A stretch of 7,254 bases of DNA from an uncultured Acetobacteraceae bacterium (GTDB lineage: Bacteria; Pseudomonadota; Alphaproteobacteria; Acetobacterales; Acetobacteraceae): positions 1 to 7,254 of the forward strand of contig CALNAL010000119.1 of assembly GCA_937874445.1 (NCBI GenBank). Direction: 5' to 3'. Numbering within the stretch: the first letter of the stretch is position 1; every line of letters begins with the position of its first letter. Under the pieces are notes generated by a model. That model was not told the origin of the DNA. It did not search any database and saw only the letters and a list, made by a program, of their open reading frames with translations. A program made the translations under genes and the position numbers. This document shows, piece by piece, positions 1 through 7,182 of this stretch.

Positions 1-759
1 GCGCCGCCCAACCCCCTGGCCCCGCTGCGCGTGCTGATCGTCGAGGACAGCGCCACTGTCGCCGTGGCCATTTCCATCGCGCTCAATAACGACAATATGC
101 GGACCCGCATCGCCGCCACCGGCAGCGAGGGACTGGCGGCGTGCGAGAGCTTCCACCCGGATATCGTGCTGCTCGACCTCGAGCTGCCCGACGTCAACGG
201 CATGGAGCTGCTGGGCCACTTCGCCGCCATGCCCGGACGCGGCGTGATCGTGGTGACCGTCTCGGGGGCGGAGGCACAGCGCATCGCCGGGCTGGAACAC
301 GGCGCCGACGACTACATCGTCAAGCCCGCCCCGCTGCGCGAACTCGCCGCCCGTATCCGCGCCGTGCACCGCCGCCTGGCCCGCGCCGCGCCGCCCTCCG
401 GCGAATCGGCCTCTCCCGCGGCAGATGCCCGCACGGACGCCGAGGCGTTCGTGCTGTTCGACATCGCCCGCCGCCAGATGCTCGACCACGACGGCAAGAC
501 CATCCCGCTGACCGAGGCCGAGGCCGCCACGCTGCAGGCCCTGCTGGAGGCGCAGGGCGAGGCCGTGTCGCGCGCGCGCCTCTCCGAGGTGGCGCTCAAG
601 CGCGCACTGCATGCCGAGGATCGCAGCGTCGATCAGATCGTGCTCAAGCTGCGCCGCAAGATCGCGACCGTCGCGGCCTCCGAACGCGTCATCCTCTCGA
701 TGCGGCGGCTGGGCTACGTCATCCCGCTGCCCTGCCCCATCCGCATGCGCCAGCCGTAG
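1..759 (+). CDS. Response regulator, OmpR/PhoB family, 5'-truncated by the window edge
   Basis: Two-component response regulator: a receiver domain phosphorylated by a histidine kinase, followed by a DNA-binding winged helix. The frame is open from base 1 (it reads ...NPLAPLRVLIVEDS), so the true start is upstream; the GTG at 31 falls inside the first beta strand and is unlikely to be the start. Counting from that GTG as residue 1, the receiver shows the acidic pair E5-D6, the phospho-acceptor D49 in the DIVLLDLELPDVNG stretch, the switch residue T76, the aromatic Y95 and the conserved K98 (DDYIVKP). A linker rich in Ala, Pro and Ser (about 118-137) leads to a trans_reg_C winged helix (about 140-233), recognisable from IPLTEAEAATLQAL, the recognition helix region SVDQIVLKLRRKI and the final RRLGYVI wing. 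No kinase gene lies in the window, so the signal and regulon are unknown. Family assignment is firm; a specific gene name is not possible. Confidence 0.93.
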   Translation, partial: APPNPLAPLRVLIVEDSATVAVAISIALNNDNMRTRIAATGSEGLAACESFHPDIVLLDLELPDVNGMELLGHFAAMPGRGVIVVTVSGAEAQRIAGLEHGADDYIVKPAPLRELAARIRAVHRRLARAAPPSGESASPAADARTDAEAFVLFDIARRQMLDHDGKTIPLTEAEAATLQALLEAQGEAVSRARLSEVALKRALHAEDRSVDQIVLKLRRKIATVAASERVILSMRRLGYVIPLPCPIRMRQP

Positions 760-895
760 GAACACGGGCGCGGAAGGCCGGTCCCAGGAATAGACAGGAC
801 CGATCGGGAAGGAGGGCGAGAGGCCGAGGCCGCGGGCGAGCGTCGCGTCCGGGCTGCCGTCGGGACGCGCCGCGGCAACGGAGAGGCAGGAACGC
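760..895. other. Short intergenic spacer with two weak hairpins and the RBS of the next gene
   Basis: This G+C-rich spacer holds two inverted repeats: CGGTCC at 779-784 with GGACCG at 797-802, and CGCGTCC at 844-850 with GGACGCG at 863-869, each with a 12-base loop. Neither is followed by a T run, so they are not intrinsic terminators, and in DNA this G+C-rich such short repeats are common. The purine run GAGAGGCAGG at 881-890, five bases before the ATG at 896, is a good Shine-Dalgarno site. I see no clear promoter, so the NTPase gene could be read through from the response regulator or have its own unrecognised promoter. Confidence 0.4.
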
Positions 896-1387
896 ATGTC
901 GGTGATCTGGCTGAACGGAACGATCGGTTCGGGCAAGACCGCCGTCGGGAAGGAAGTCGCGCGCCTGCTTCCGGGGGCACGCTTCCTGGACGGCGATGAC
1001 TATGCGGGGCCCGCGGGCCTTCCCAACGCCCGGCGCTGGCGCATGGCCGTCGAGGCCCTGCTCCGGGCGATCCTCCGGCGGGGGGCCTGCAGGACGCTGG
1101 TTGTCGCCTATCCTCTCGACGGCGCGACCTGCCGCCGCCTGCGGGCCGCCTGCGCAACCGCGCGGCGCGGTCTTCTGATCGCCAATCTGGCGCCCCCGTT
1201 GCGCCTGACCCTCCAGGGACGCGGCGGACGAACCCTGACTGCGTGGGAGCGCGCGCGACTCCGGGCCATGCGCTCGGAGGGATATCATCGCAGACCCTTT
1301 GCGACGGTGACCCTCCCGAACGCCCAACCTCCCGCCGCCCGAACCGCGCGGCAGCTCATCCGCCTTTTTCAGGCCATGCCCCGCTGA
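896..1387 (+). CDS. Small P-loop NTPase, shikimate/NMP-kinase-like, substrate unknown
   Basis: A 163-residue single-domain protein. The Walker A motif GTIGSGKT is at residues 8-15, with catalytic K14 directly after the first beta strand (SVIWLN). An acidic DGDDY at 32-36 occupies the place where small kinases (shikimate, gluconate and adenylylsulfate kinases) carry residues that bind the acceptor substrate. A hydrophobic strand LVVAYPL (68-74) is probably the Walker B strand but lacks the usual terminal Asp or Glu. An arginine-rich segment (about 108-133, RGGRTLTAWERARLRAM) is where the LID would be. No signal peptide or membrane segment is visible, so it is probably cytosolic. Length fits a minimal kinase, but the shikimate-specific motifs are not convincing, so aroK is not claimed. 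The start is supported by the GAGAGGCAGG site five bases upstream. The ATPase/kinase fold is likely; the substrate cannot be stated. Confidence 0.75.
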   Translation: MSVIWLNGTIGSGKTAVGKEVARLLPGARFLDGDDYAGPAGLPNARRWRMAVEALLRAILRRGACRTLVVAYPLDGATCRRLRAACATARRGLLIANLAPPLRLTLQGRGGRTLTAWERARLRAMRSEGYHRRPFATVTLPNAQPPAARTARQLIRLFQAMPR

Positions 1388-1417
1388 GCGCGGCTCCGGC
1401 GCGACCGGCGGGGCATG
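1375..1417. terminator. Inverted repeat at the convergent gene ends, possible weak terminator
   Basis: A perfect 10-base inverted repeat, CATGCCCCGC at 1375-1384 with GCGGGGCATG at 1408-1417, spans the stop codon of the NTPase gene; a small GCGC stem can form inside its 23-base loop. No T run follows on either strand. A separate run of A's at 1449-1459, which reads as T's on the minus strand, begins four bases after the pepP stop codon, but I found no strong stem directly before it. The position between two convergent genes suggests a role in transcript termination; the sequence does not give the canonical form. Confidence 0.3.
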
Positions 1418-1463
1418 CGGATTACGATCGGCTCTCGTGTCCTGCCCGAAAAAACAAAATGCT

Positions 1464-3239
1464 CTAGGCCAGCGGGGCGCAGGCGCGCTCCAGCCAGGCC
1501 CGGGTGGCGGGATCGACCTTGCCGCCCACCCGCGCCAGCACCTGGCGATGGTAGGCGTCGACCCAGGCGATCTCCTCCGGCGCCAGCAGCGCGGGCTCGA
1601 TCAGCGCCCGGTCGAAGGGGGTGAAGGTCAGGGTCTCGAAGGCCAGGAACGGCCGGGTCGCGCCCGGCAGGGCCGCGGGGATCACCATCAGCAGGTTTTC
1701 CAGGCGGATGCCGTGGCTGCCGCCCACGTAGTAGCCGGGCTCGTCGGAGAGGATCATGCCGGCCGCCAGCGGCACCAGCGATGCCGCCTTGGAAATGCGG
1801 CACGGCCCCTCGTGCACCGAGAGATACGAGCCCACGCCGTGGCCGGTGCCATGGTCGAAATCCAGCCCCGCCCGCCACAGCGGCGCGCGGGCCACCGCGT
1901 CGATCTGCAGCCCGGAGGTGCCCTGCGGAAAGACCACCGTGGCCAGCGCGATGTGGCCCTGCAGCACCCGCGTGGCCTGGGCGCGGATCTCGTCCGGGGC
2001 GGCTCCGGGGCCGGTCCAGATGGTGCGGGTGACATCGGTGGTGCCGAAGGCGTACTGCGCGCCGGCATCCACCAGGAAGGTCTCGCCCGGCGCCACCGCG
2101 CGGTTGCTCTCGGGGGTGACGTGGTAGTGGTTGATCGCCGCGTGCTCGCCCGTGCCGGGAATAGTCTCGAAGCTCTCGCCGAGGAAGTCGGGGTCCTCCG
2201 CGCGCAGGGCGTGCAGGCGCGCGGCCGCATCGGCCTCGGTGATGTGCCCCGCCCCCTCTTTCACAACCTGGGCCAGCCAGGCGTAGAAGCGCGCCAGGGC
2301 CACCGCGTCATGGGCATGGGCCTCGCGGGCCCCCTGCTGCTCCACGGCGTTCTTGGCGGCCTTGGGCAGGGCGCAGGGGTCGGGCGCAGGGCAGACCTCG
2401 GCACCAGCCGTCCGCAGGGTCTGGGCGAACCACACCGGGGCGGTGGACGGGTCCACCCGCACCCGCCGGCCAGCCAGCCCCGCCAGCGCAGTCCCCAGCG
2501 CCGCGCGGTCGGAGAGCGCCACCTCGTTGCCCAGCCAGGCACGGGTGTCCGCCGGCAGCTTGCGCGGGTCCATGAACAGCGCGGCCCGTCCGGTGTCGTA
2601 GAGCAGCGCGAAGCCCAGGGCGAAGGGGGTGAAGGGCACGTCGTCGCCGCGGATGTTGAACAGCCAGGCGATCGAGGCCGGGTCGGTGAGCACCGCGGCC
2701 TCCTGGCCGGCGGCGCGCAGGGCGGCGCCCAGCGCGGTACGCTTGTCGGCGCTGGTGCGGCCGGAGAAGGTCAGCGGATGCGGCCGCGCCGGAGCCAGCG
2801 GCGGGGCGGGACGGTCGGACCACACCGCGTCGATCGGGTTGGCGGCGAGCGGCACCATGGTCAGCCCCGCATCGAGATAGCGGCCAAGCTCGTTCTCGCT
2901 GAGCAGCAGCGGGTCGTAGCCGATGCGCGTGCCGGCGGGCACGGCCGCGGCGAGCCACAGGTACGGGGGCTCGTCGATCAGGTGGTGGCGCTCCCACTGG
3001 GCCGGATCGGTCTGCTCGGCGACCTGGAGCACGTAGCGTCCGTCCACGAAAATGGCGGCGCGGTTGGGCAGCACCAGCGCCACTCCGGCACTGCCGGTGA
3101 AGCCGCTCAGCCAGGCCAGGCGCTCGGCGGCGGGGGGGACGTATTCGCCCAGATGCTCGTCGGCGCGCGGAACCATCAGCCCGCCCAGTCCGAGGCGGCT
3201 AACTTCCTGACGCAAAACGGAAAGATGGGATTCAGGCAT
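1464..3239 (-). CDS. pepP: Xaa-Pro aminopeptidase (aminopeptidase P), M24B family, long three-domain form
   Basis: Removes an N-terminal residue that precedes proline, using two metal ions (usually Mn) in a pita-bread fold; probably cytosolic, since no signal peptide is seen. The protein has 591 residues from the ATG at 3239. Two creatinase-like N-terminal domains (about 5-135 and 150-300; FVDGRY and ASIAWLFNIRG are typical) precede the catalytic domain (about 305-520). All five metal ligands are present: D391 (FLVDAGA), D402 (GTTDVTRT), H467 (HGTGHGVG), E500 (SDEPGYY) and E514 (RLENL). H371 (INHYH) and H476 (SVHEG) match the proton-shuttle and substrate histidines of the family. The C-terminal FETLTFTPFD block (534-543) marks the long form, like human XPNPEP1, not the 440-residue E. 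coli PepP. An in-frame GTG nine bases upstream (3248) is possible, but only the ATG is properly spaced from AGGAAG. It is divergent from the DUF1127 gene. Confidence 0.95.
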   Translation of the reverse strand: MPESHLSVLRQEVSRLGLGGLMVPRADEHLGEYVPPAAERLAWLSGFTGSAGVALVLPNRAAIFVDGRYVLQVAEQTDPAQWERHHLIDEPPYLWLAAAVPAGTRIGYDPLLLSENELGRYLDAGLTMVPLAANPIDAVWSDRPAPPLAPARPHPLTFSGRTSADKRTALGAALRAAGQEAAVLTDPASIAWLFNIRGDDVPFTPFALGFALLYDTGRAALFMDPRKLPADTRAWLGNEVALSDRAALGTALAGLAGRRVRVDPSTAPVWFAQTLRTAGAEVCPAPDPCALPKAAKNAVEQQGAREAHAHDAVALARFYAWLAQVVKEGAGHITEADAAARLHALRAEDPDFLGESFETIPGTGEHAAINHYHVTPESNRAVAPGETFLVDAGAQYAFGTTDVTRTIWTGPGAAPDEIRAQATRVLQGHIALATVVFPQGTSGLQIDAVARAPLWRAGLDFDHGTGHGVGSYLSVHEGPCRISKAASLVPLAAGMILSDEPGYYVGGSHGIRLENLLMVIPAALPGATRPFLAFETLTFTPFDRALIEPALLAPEEIAWVDAYHRQVLARVGGKVDPATRAWLERACAPLA

Positions 3240-3247
3240 CTGTGGCA

Positions 3248-3253
3248 CTTCCT
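3248..3253 (-). promoter_or_regulatory. Shine-Dalgarno site that selects the pepP ATG start
   Basis: Read on the minus strand, AGGAAG lies eight bases before the ATG at 3239. The alternative GTG at 3248 overlaps this site and would have almost no spacing, so the ATG is preferred and the protein loses three residues relative to the longest frame. Confidence 0.65.
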
Positions 3254-3285
3254 GGCTAGATTAATGGTTTATTCATGGCAAAGCC

Positions 3286-3326
3286 CCAAGACCGGCGCCT
3301 CATGCATGGCTGGATGGGGGTCTTGG
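3286..3326. repeat. 8-base inverted repeat in the pepP/DUF1127 divergent promoter region
   Basis: CCAAGACC at 3286-3293 is matched by GGTCTTGG at 3319-3326 with 25 bases between. The spacer includes the palindrome CATGCATG (3301-3308), close to the centre of symmetry. Each arm reads GGTCTTGG in the direction of one of the divergent genes, and an ATTAAT lies beyond each arm (3260-3265 towards pepP, 3355-3360 towards the DUF1127 gene). This symmetry would suit an operator or paired promoter elements controlling both genes. I do not recognise the motif, and it could be chance. Confidence 0.45.
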
Positions 3327-3351
3327 CACCCACATCGTGAGAGAAACGGAG

Positions 3352-3357
3352 TATATT
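3352..3357 (+). promoter_or_regulatory. -10-like site (TATATT) of the DUF1127 gene
   Basis: TATATT, inside a locally A+T-rich run (TATATTAAT), is the best -10 match upstream of the DUF1127 gene. No good -35 lies 16-18 bases before it; the nearest candidate, TTGGCA at 3323-3328, is 23 bases away, too far for a standard sigma-70 promoter. The gene may therefore depend on an activator or an alternative sigma factor. A start here would give a leader of about 110 bases. Confidence 0.35.
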
Positions 3358-3372
3358 AATCATCAACTACAA

Positions 3373-3436
3373 GACGGTGCCAGAGAGCCCCGAAAACGGG
3401 GCCAGAGACAACCTGGAGACGAAAGGCACCGCCGTC
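3373..3436 (+). promoter_or_regulatory. Foldable 5' leader of the DUF1127 mRNA (nested stem-loops)
   Basis: An inner hairpin pairs GCCCCG (3387-3392) with CGGGGC (3397-3402) around an AAAA loop. An outer stem pairs CGGTGCC (3375-3381) with GGCACCG (3425-3431), and GACGG (3373-3377) could alternatively pair with CCGTC (3432-3436). The outer stem covers the GG of AAAGG (3422-3426), which would be the ribosome binding site of the small upstream ORF at 3437. The direct repeat GCCAGAGA at 3379-3386 and 3401-3408 adds to the pattern. It matches no riboswitch class I know; pairing is judged by eye. Confidence 0.5.
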
Positions 3437-3460
3437 ATGTCACGTCACGGTACTTCGTAA
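3437..3460 (+). CDS. Possible seven-codon upstream ORF (MSRHGTS) in the DUF1127 leader
   Basis: ATG TCA CGT CAC GGT ACT TCG TAA, in frame from 3437. Its stop codon overlaps the AAGGA ribosome binding site (3459-3463) of the DUF1127 gene, so a ribosome ending here would sit on that site: the arrangement expected for translational coupling or leader-peptide control. An AAAGG at 3422-3426, ten bases upstream, could serve as its own site and lies partly in the outer leader stem. The 5' end contains a five-base unit repeated three times (GTCAT GTCAC GTCAC, 3434-3448). A chance ORF this short is common, so confidence is low. Confidence 0.3.
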   Translation: MSRHGTS

Positions 3461-3472
3461 GGATACAAACAA

Positions 3473-3790
3473 ATGCATGCCCGCGTTGCCAAGGAAGAGC
3501 TGGCCATCCTGCTTCCGAACACGATGTCGCAGTATGCCAAGTTCGACCATGAATTCGCGCATACCGCTCCCGCCGGCGTGCCGGCGTGGCTTTATCGCGC
3601 CTGGCGCTGGGTGATCGAATTGCCGCACCGCCGCGCGGTGATCGACGAACTCAGCATGCTGTCGGACCATGAACTCTCCGACATCGGGCTGAGCCGCTCC
3701 GATCTGCCCCGCGTGTTCGACCCCTCCTTCGCTGCCGAACACTCGAGCGGCCACGGCGAGTCCGACTACCAGCGCGCGCTCGTCGGCTGA
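3473..3790 (+). CDS. DUF1127 domain protein, extended 105-residue form
   Basis: The DUF1127 (YjiS-like) motif occupies about residues 45-82: a helix with WVIELPHRRAVIDEL, then LSMLSDHELSDIGLSRSDL, matching the family pattern in which an Arg-rich helix is followed by L-x-x-L-x-D-x-x-L-x-D-I-G-L-x-R. Many family members have 45-75 residues; this one adds about 44 at the N terminus, including a Trp/Arg cluster (WLYRAWRW, 39-46), and an acidic, His- and Ser-containing tail (about 83-105). No signal peptide is seen. Members of the family act as small RNA-binding or stress-linked proteins in some alphaproteobacteria (CcaF1 of Rhodobacter sphaeroides is one case); that role is only inferred here. 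The ATG at 3473 follows AAGGA (3459-3463) by nine bases; the internal ATG at 3524 has no comparable site. A strong terminator follows, so the gene is probably monocistronic. Confidence 0.88.
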   Translation: MHARVAKEELAILLPNTMSQYAKFDHEFAHTAPAGVPAWLYRAWRWVIELPHRRAVIDELSMLSDHELSDIGLSRSDLPRVFDPSFAAEHSSGHGESDYQRALVG

Positions 3791-3822
3791 TCGGCTCCCC
3801 GCGTTCCGCGAACCCTAGCTCA

Positions 3823-3848
3823 GAAGCACGGGGTCCGGAAGCACGGGG
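3823..3848. repeat. 11-base direct repeat, period 15, in the DUF1127 3' region
   Basis: GAAGCACGGGG occurs at 3823-3833 and again at 3838-3848, separated by TCCG. The pair lies in the predicted 3' untranslated region of the DUF1127 transcript, just before the terminator hairpin. The CGGGG parts could pair with CCCCG at 3797-3801. Confidence 0.7.
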
Positions 3849-3857
3849 CTGGTTTAC

Positions 3858-3905
3858 ACAGGGTCATATGCCACTCCAGCGTGGCATGTGGCCCTGTTGC
3901 GTTTT
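3858..3905 (+). terminator. Rho-independent terminator of the DUF1127 gene
   Basis: A 17-pair stem joins 3858-3874 to 3881-3897 around the six-base loop TCCAGC. The left arm CAGGGTCATATGCCAC pairs with GTGGCATGTGGCCCTG with two G-U wobbles (3864 with 3891, 3867 with 3888). The wobbles become A-C mismatches in minus-strand RNA, so the stem is best formed by plus-strand transcripts. A T-rich tail (TTGCGTTTT, 3897-3905) follows on the plus strand only. It begins 68 bases after the DUF1127 stop codon. It may act weakly on the convergent uvrD-prmA transcript as well. Confidence 0.8.
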
Positions 3906-3923
3906 CAGTCTTGTTGCGTTTTC
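3895..3923. repeat. 12-base direct repeat duplicating the terminator tail
   Basis: TGTTGCGTTTTC occurs at 3895-3906 and 3912-3923 with AGTCT between (period 17). The first copy is the T-rich tail of the terminator hairpin, so the repeat supplies a second tail without a second stem. The second copy ends ten bases before the prmA stop codon. Confidence 0.7.
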
Positions 3924-3932
3924 TGGGGCGCC

Positions 3933-4820
3933 TCAGTGCCGGCGCAGCACCAGCGTGGCCCAGCGGTCCTCGTAGAAAACCCGCTCCAGCTCCAGCCCGT
4001 GCGGGCGGTGCGCCGAGAGAACCCAGCGCCGCTGCTTGGCCAGCAGACCCGCCAGGATCACCCGCCCCCCGGGCGCCACGTGCGTCGCCAGCTGCCGCGC
4101 CATGCGGCATAGCGGGCGCGCCAGGATGTTGGCGAAGATCAGATCGTAGGGACCCTGCCGCGTCAGGATCGGCGCCGTCCAGCCGTCGGAACGCACCACC
4201 CGGACCCGCGTGGCCAGGCGGTTGAGGGCGGCGTTGGCGCGCGCCGTGCGCACGCTCCAGGCGTCGATGTCGGAGGCCAGCACCGGGCGGTGCAGCAGCC
4301 GTGTCGCGGCGAAGGCGAGAATCCCCGAGCCGGTGCCGAGGTCCAGAATGCGCCGCGGCCGCAGATAGGCCACCGACTCCAGCGCCCGCAGGCAGCCGCG
4401 CGTCGAGCCATGCTCGCCCGAGCCGAAGGCCACGGAGGCATCGAGATGCAGCGTGATCCGCCCCGGCGCCAGAGGGCCGCGGATGTGCGTCCCGCGCACC
4501 GCGAAACGCCGGCCGACGAACTGCTCGGGAAAGGCCGAACGGGTGCGCTCCAGCCAGCCCTCGGCGGGGGTGGCATGGCGCGTGAGCGGGGCGGCAACCC
4601 CGCTCAGCGCCGCCGCCAGCGTCAGCGCCGCCGCCAGCTCCGCCTCCCCTGCGCCCTGGTTCTTCACCCCCTCCAGCGTCCACCGCCCGGCCGCCTCGTC
4701 GAGAAAGAAATCGACCGTGCCGCACACCGAGCCGAGTGCGGATTCGTAGATCTCCAGCGCCTCGGGAGGCACGACGACCGAAACGGTCTCGAGAGCGGTG
4801 GCATGACGCAGAGGGGGCAT
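3933..4820 (-). CDS. prmA: Ribosomal protein L11 methyltransferase
   Basis: Transfers methyl groups from S-adenosylmethionine to amino groups of ribosomal protein L11, in the cytoplasm; the modification is dispensable for growth in E. coli. The protein has 295 residues, the usual PrmA length. An N-terminal substrate-recognition domain (about 10-100) is followed by a Rossmann methyltransferase domain. Visible motifs are the PrmA signature AFGSGEHGST (131-140), SAM motif I LDLGTGSGIL (159-168), the acidic D184 in ASDIDAW that should bind the ribose of SAM, and FANILARPL (229-237) at the NPPY-equivalent position. The start at 4820 is chosen because AAGGA lies seven bases upstream and the typical PrmA N terminus begins there; the longer open frame reaching 5027 only overlaps uvrD. 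It follows uvrD by 32 bases on the same strand, implying co-transcription. Confidence 0.95.
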   Translation of the reverse strand: MPPLRHATALETVSVVVPPEALEIYESALGSVCGTVDFFLDEAAGRWTLEGVKNQGAGEAELAAALTLAAALSGVAAPLTRHATPAEGWLERTRSAFPEQFVGRRFAVRGTHIRGPLAPGRITLHLDASVAFGSGEHGSTRGCLRALESVAYLRPRRILDLGTGSGILAFAATRLLHRPVLASDIDAWSVRTARANAALNRLATRVRVVRSDGWTAPILTRQGPYDLIFANILARPLCRMARQLATHVAPGGRVILAGLLAKQRRWVLSAHRPHGLELERVFYEDRWATLVLRRH

Positions 4821-4852
4821 GGAAAAATCCTTCGGGCCTGTTCGGCGCCCTT

Positions 4853-7075
<2,223 letters not shown>

Positions 7076-7081
7076 TCCCCG

Positions 7082-7110
7082 TCTATAGAGCCCGCCTCCC
7101 GGCCCGCCAA
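7082..7110 (-). promoter_or_regulatory. Candidate sigma-70-type promoter of uvrD-prmA
   Basis: On the minus strand TTGGCG (7110-7105) is followed by a spacer of exactly 17 bases and TATAGA (7087-7082). Each hexamer matches the consensus at four of six positions, and the A+T-rich -10 stands out against G+C-rich surroundings. A start about seven bases downstream would fall at or next to the uvrD ATG (7075), giving an mRNA with little or no leader. GGGGA just before the ATG is too close to work as a normal ribosome binding site. Confidence 0.55.
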
Positions 7111-7129
7111 GCGGAGCGCCGGGAGGCGG
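7092..7129. repeat. 12-base perfect inverted repeat around the uvrD -35 element
   Basis: CCGCCTCCCGGC at 7092-7103 is matched exactly by GCCGGGAGGCGG at 7118-7129 with a 14-base loop. The candidate -35 hexamer (7105-7110) lies in the loop and one arm covers most of the promoter spacer. It could be an operator, or the terminator stem of a gene beyond the window, although no T run follows on either strand. It does not resemble the alphaproteobacterial LexA site (GTTC-N7-GTTC). Confidence 0.55.
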
Positions 7130-7157
7130 CATGTCTCCGCGCGCATCCCCTGTCTCG

Positions 7158-7182
7158 TGGCGCCCCCAAATTTGGGGCGCCG
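7158..7182. repeat. Long palindrome centred on AAATTT upstream of uvrD
   Basis: CCCCAAATTTGGGG (7164-7177) is a perfect 14-base palindrome. With the C at 7163 bulged, the arms extend through GGCG (7159-7162) and CGCC (7178-7181), giving 11 base pairs per arm. The A/T core flanked by G+C is typical of a dimeric protein-binding site, but I cannot name the protein. No T run follows, so it is not an intrinsic terminator. Confidence 0.6.

Noticed and set aside
312..1327. Minus-strand frames opposite the response regulator and NTPase genes
   Set aside because: They are antisense to genes with clear motifs, with Arg/Pro/Ser-rich composition and no domain.
3261..3275. CtrA-like site TTAA-N7-TTCA
   Set aside because: It has one mismatch to TTAA-N7-TTAA and its position does not fit the -35 of either divergent gene. 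In an A+T-rich spacer this can occur by chance.
3325..3340. Sigma-54-like TGGCAC element
   Set aside because: TGGCAC is present, but the matching GC element at the required distance (TTGC) is absent (TCGT).
1437..3359. 640-codon plus-strand open frame opposite pepP
   Set aside because: It is the complement of a well-supported M24B peptidase. The translation is Gly/Arg/Gln/His-rich low-complexity with no domain, typical of antisense frames in G+C-rich DNA.
3373..3436. Known riboswitch or CRISPR repeat in the stem region
   Set aside because: No conserved core of a riboswitch class that I know is visible, and the GCCAGAGA repeat occurs only twice, so it is not an array.
3337..3552. 71-codon plus-strand frame from a GTG at 3337
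   Set aside because: It crosses the structured leader and continues into the DUF1127 gene in the wrong frame; no ribosome binding site or family similarity.
7076..7132. 19-residue N-terminal extension of UvrD from the ATG at 7132
   Set aside because: The residues are Pro/Gly-rich, outside the family alignment, and encoded by the inverted repeat and promoter candidate.
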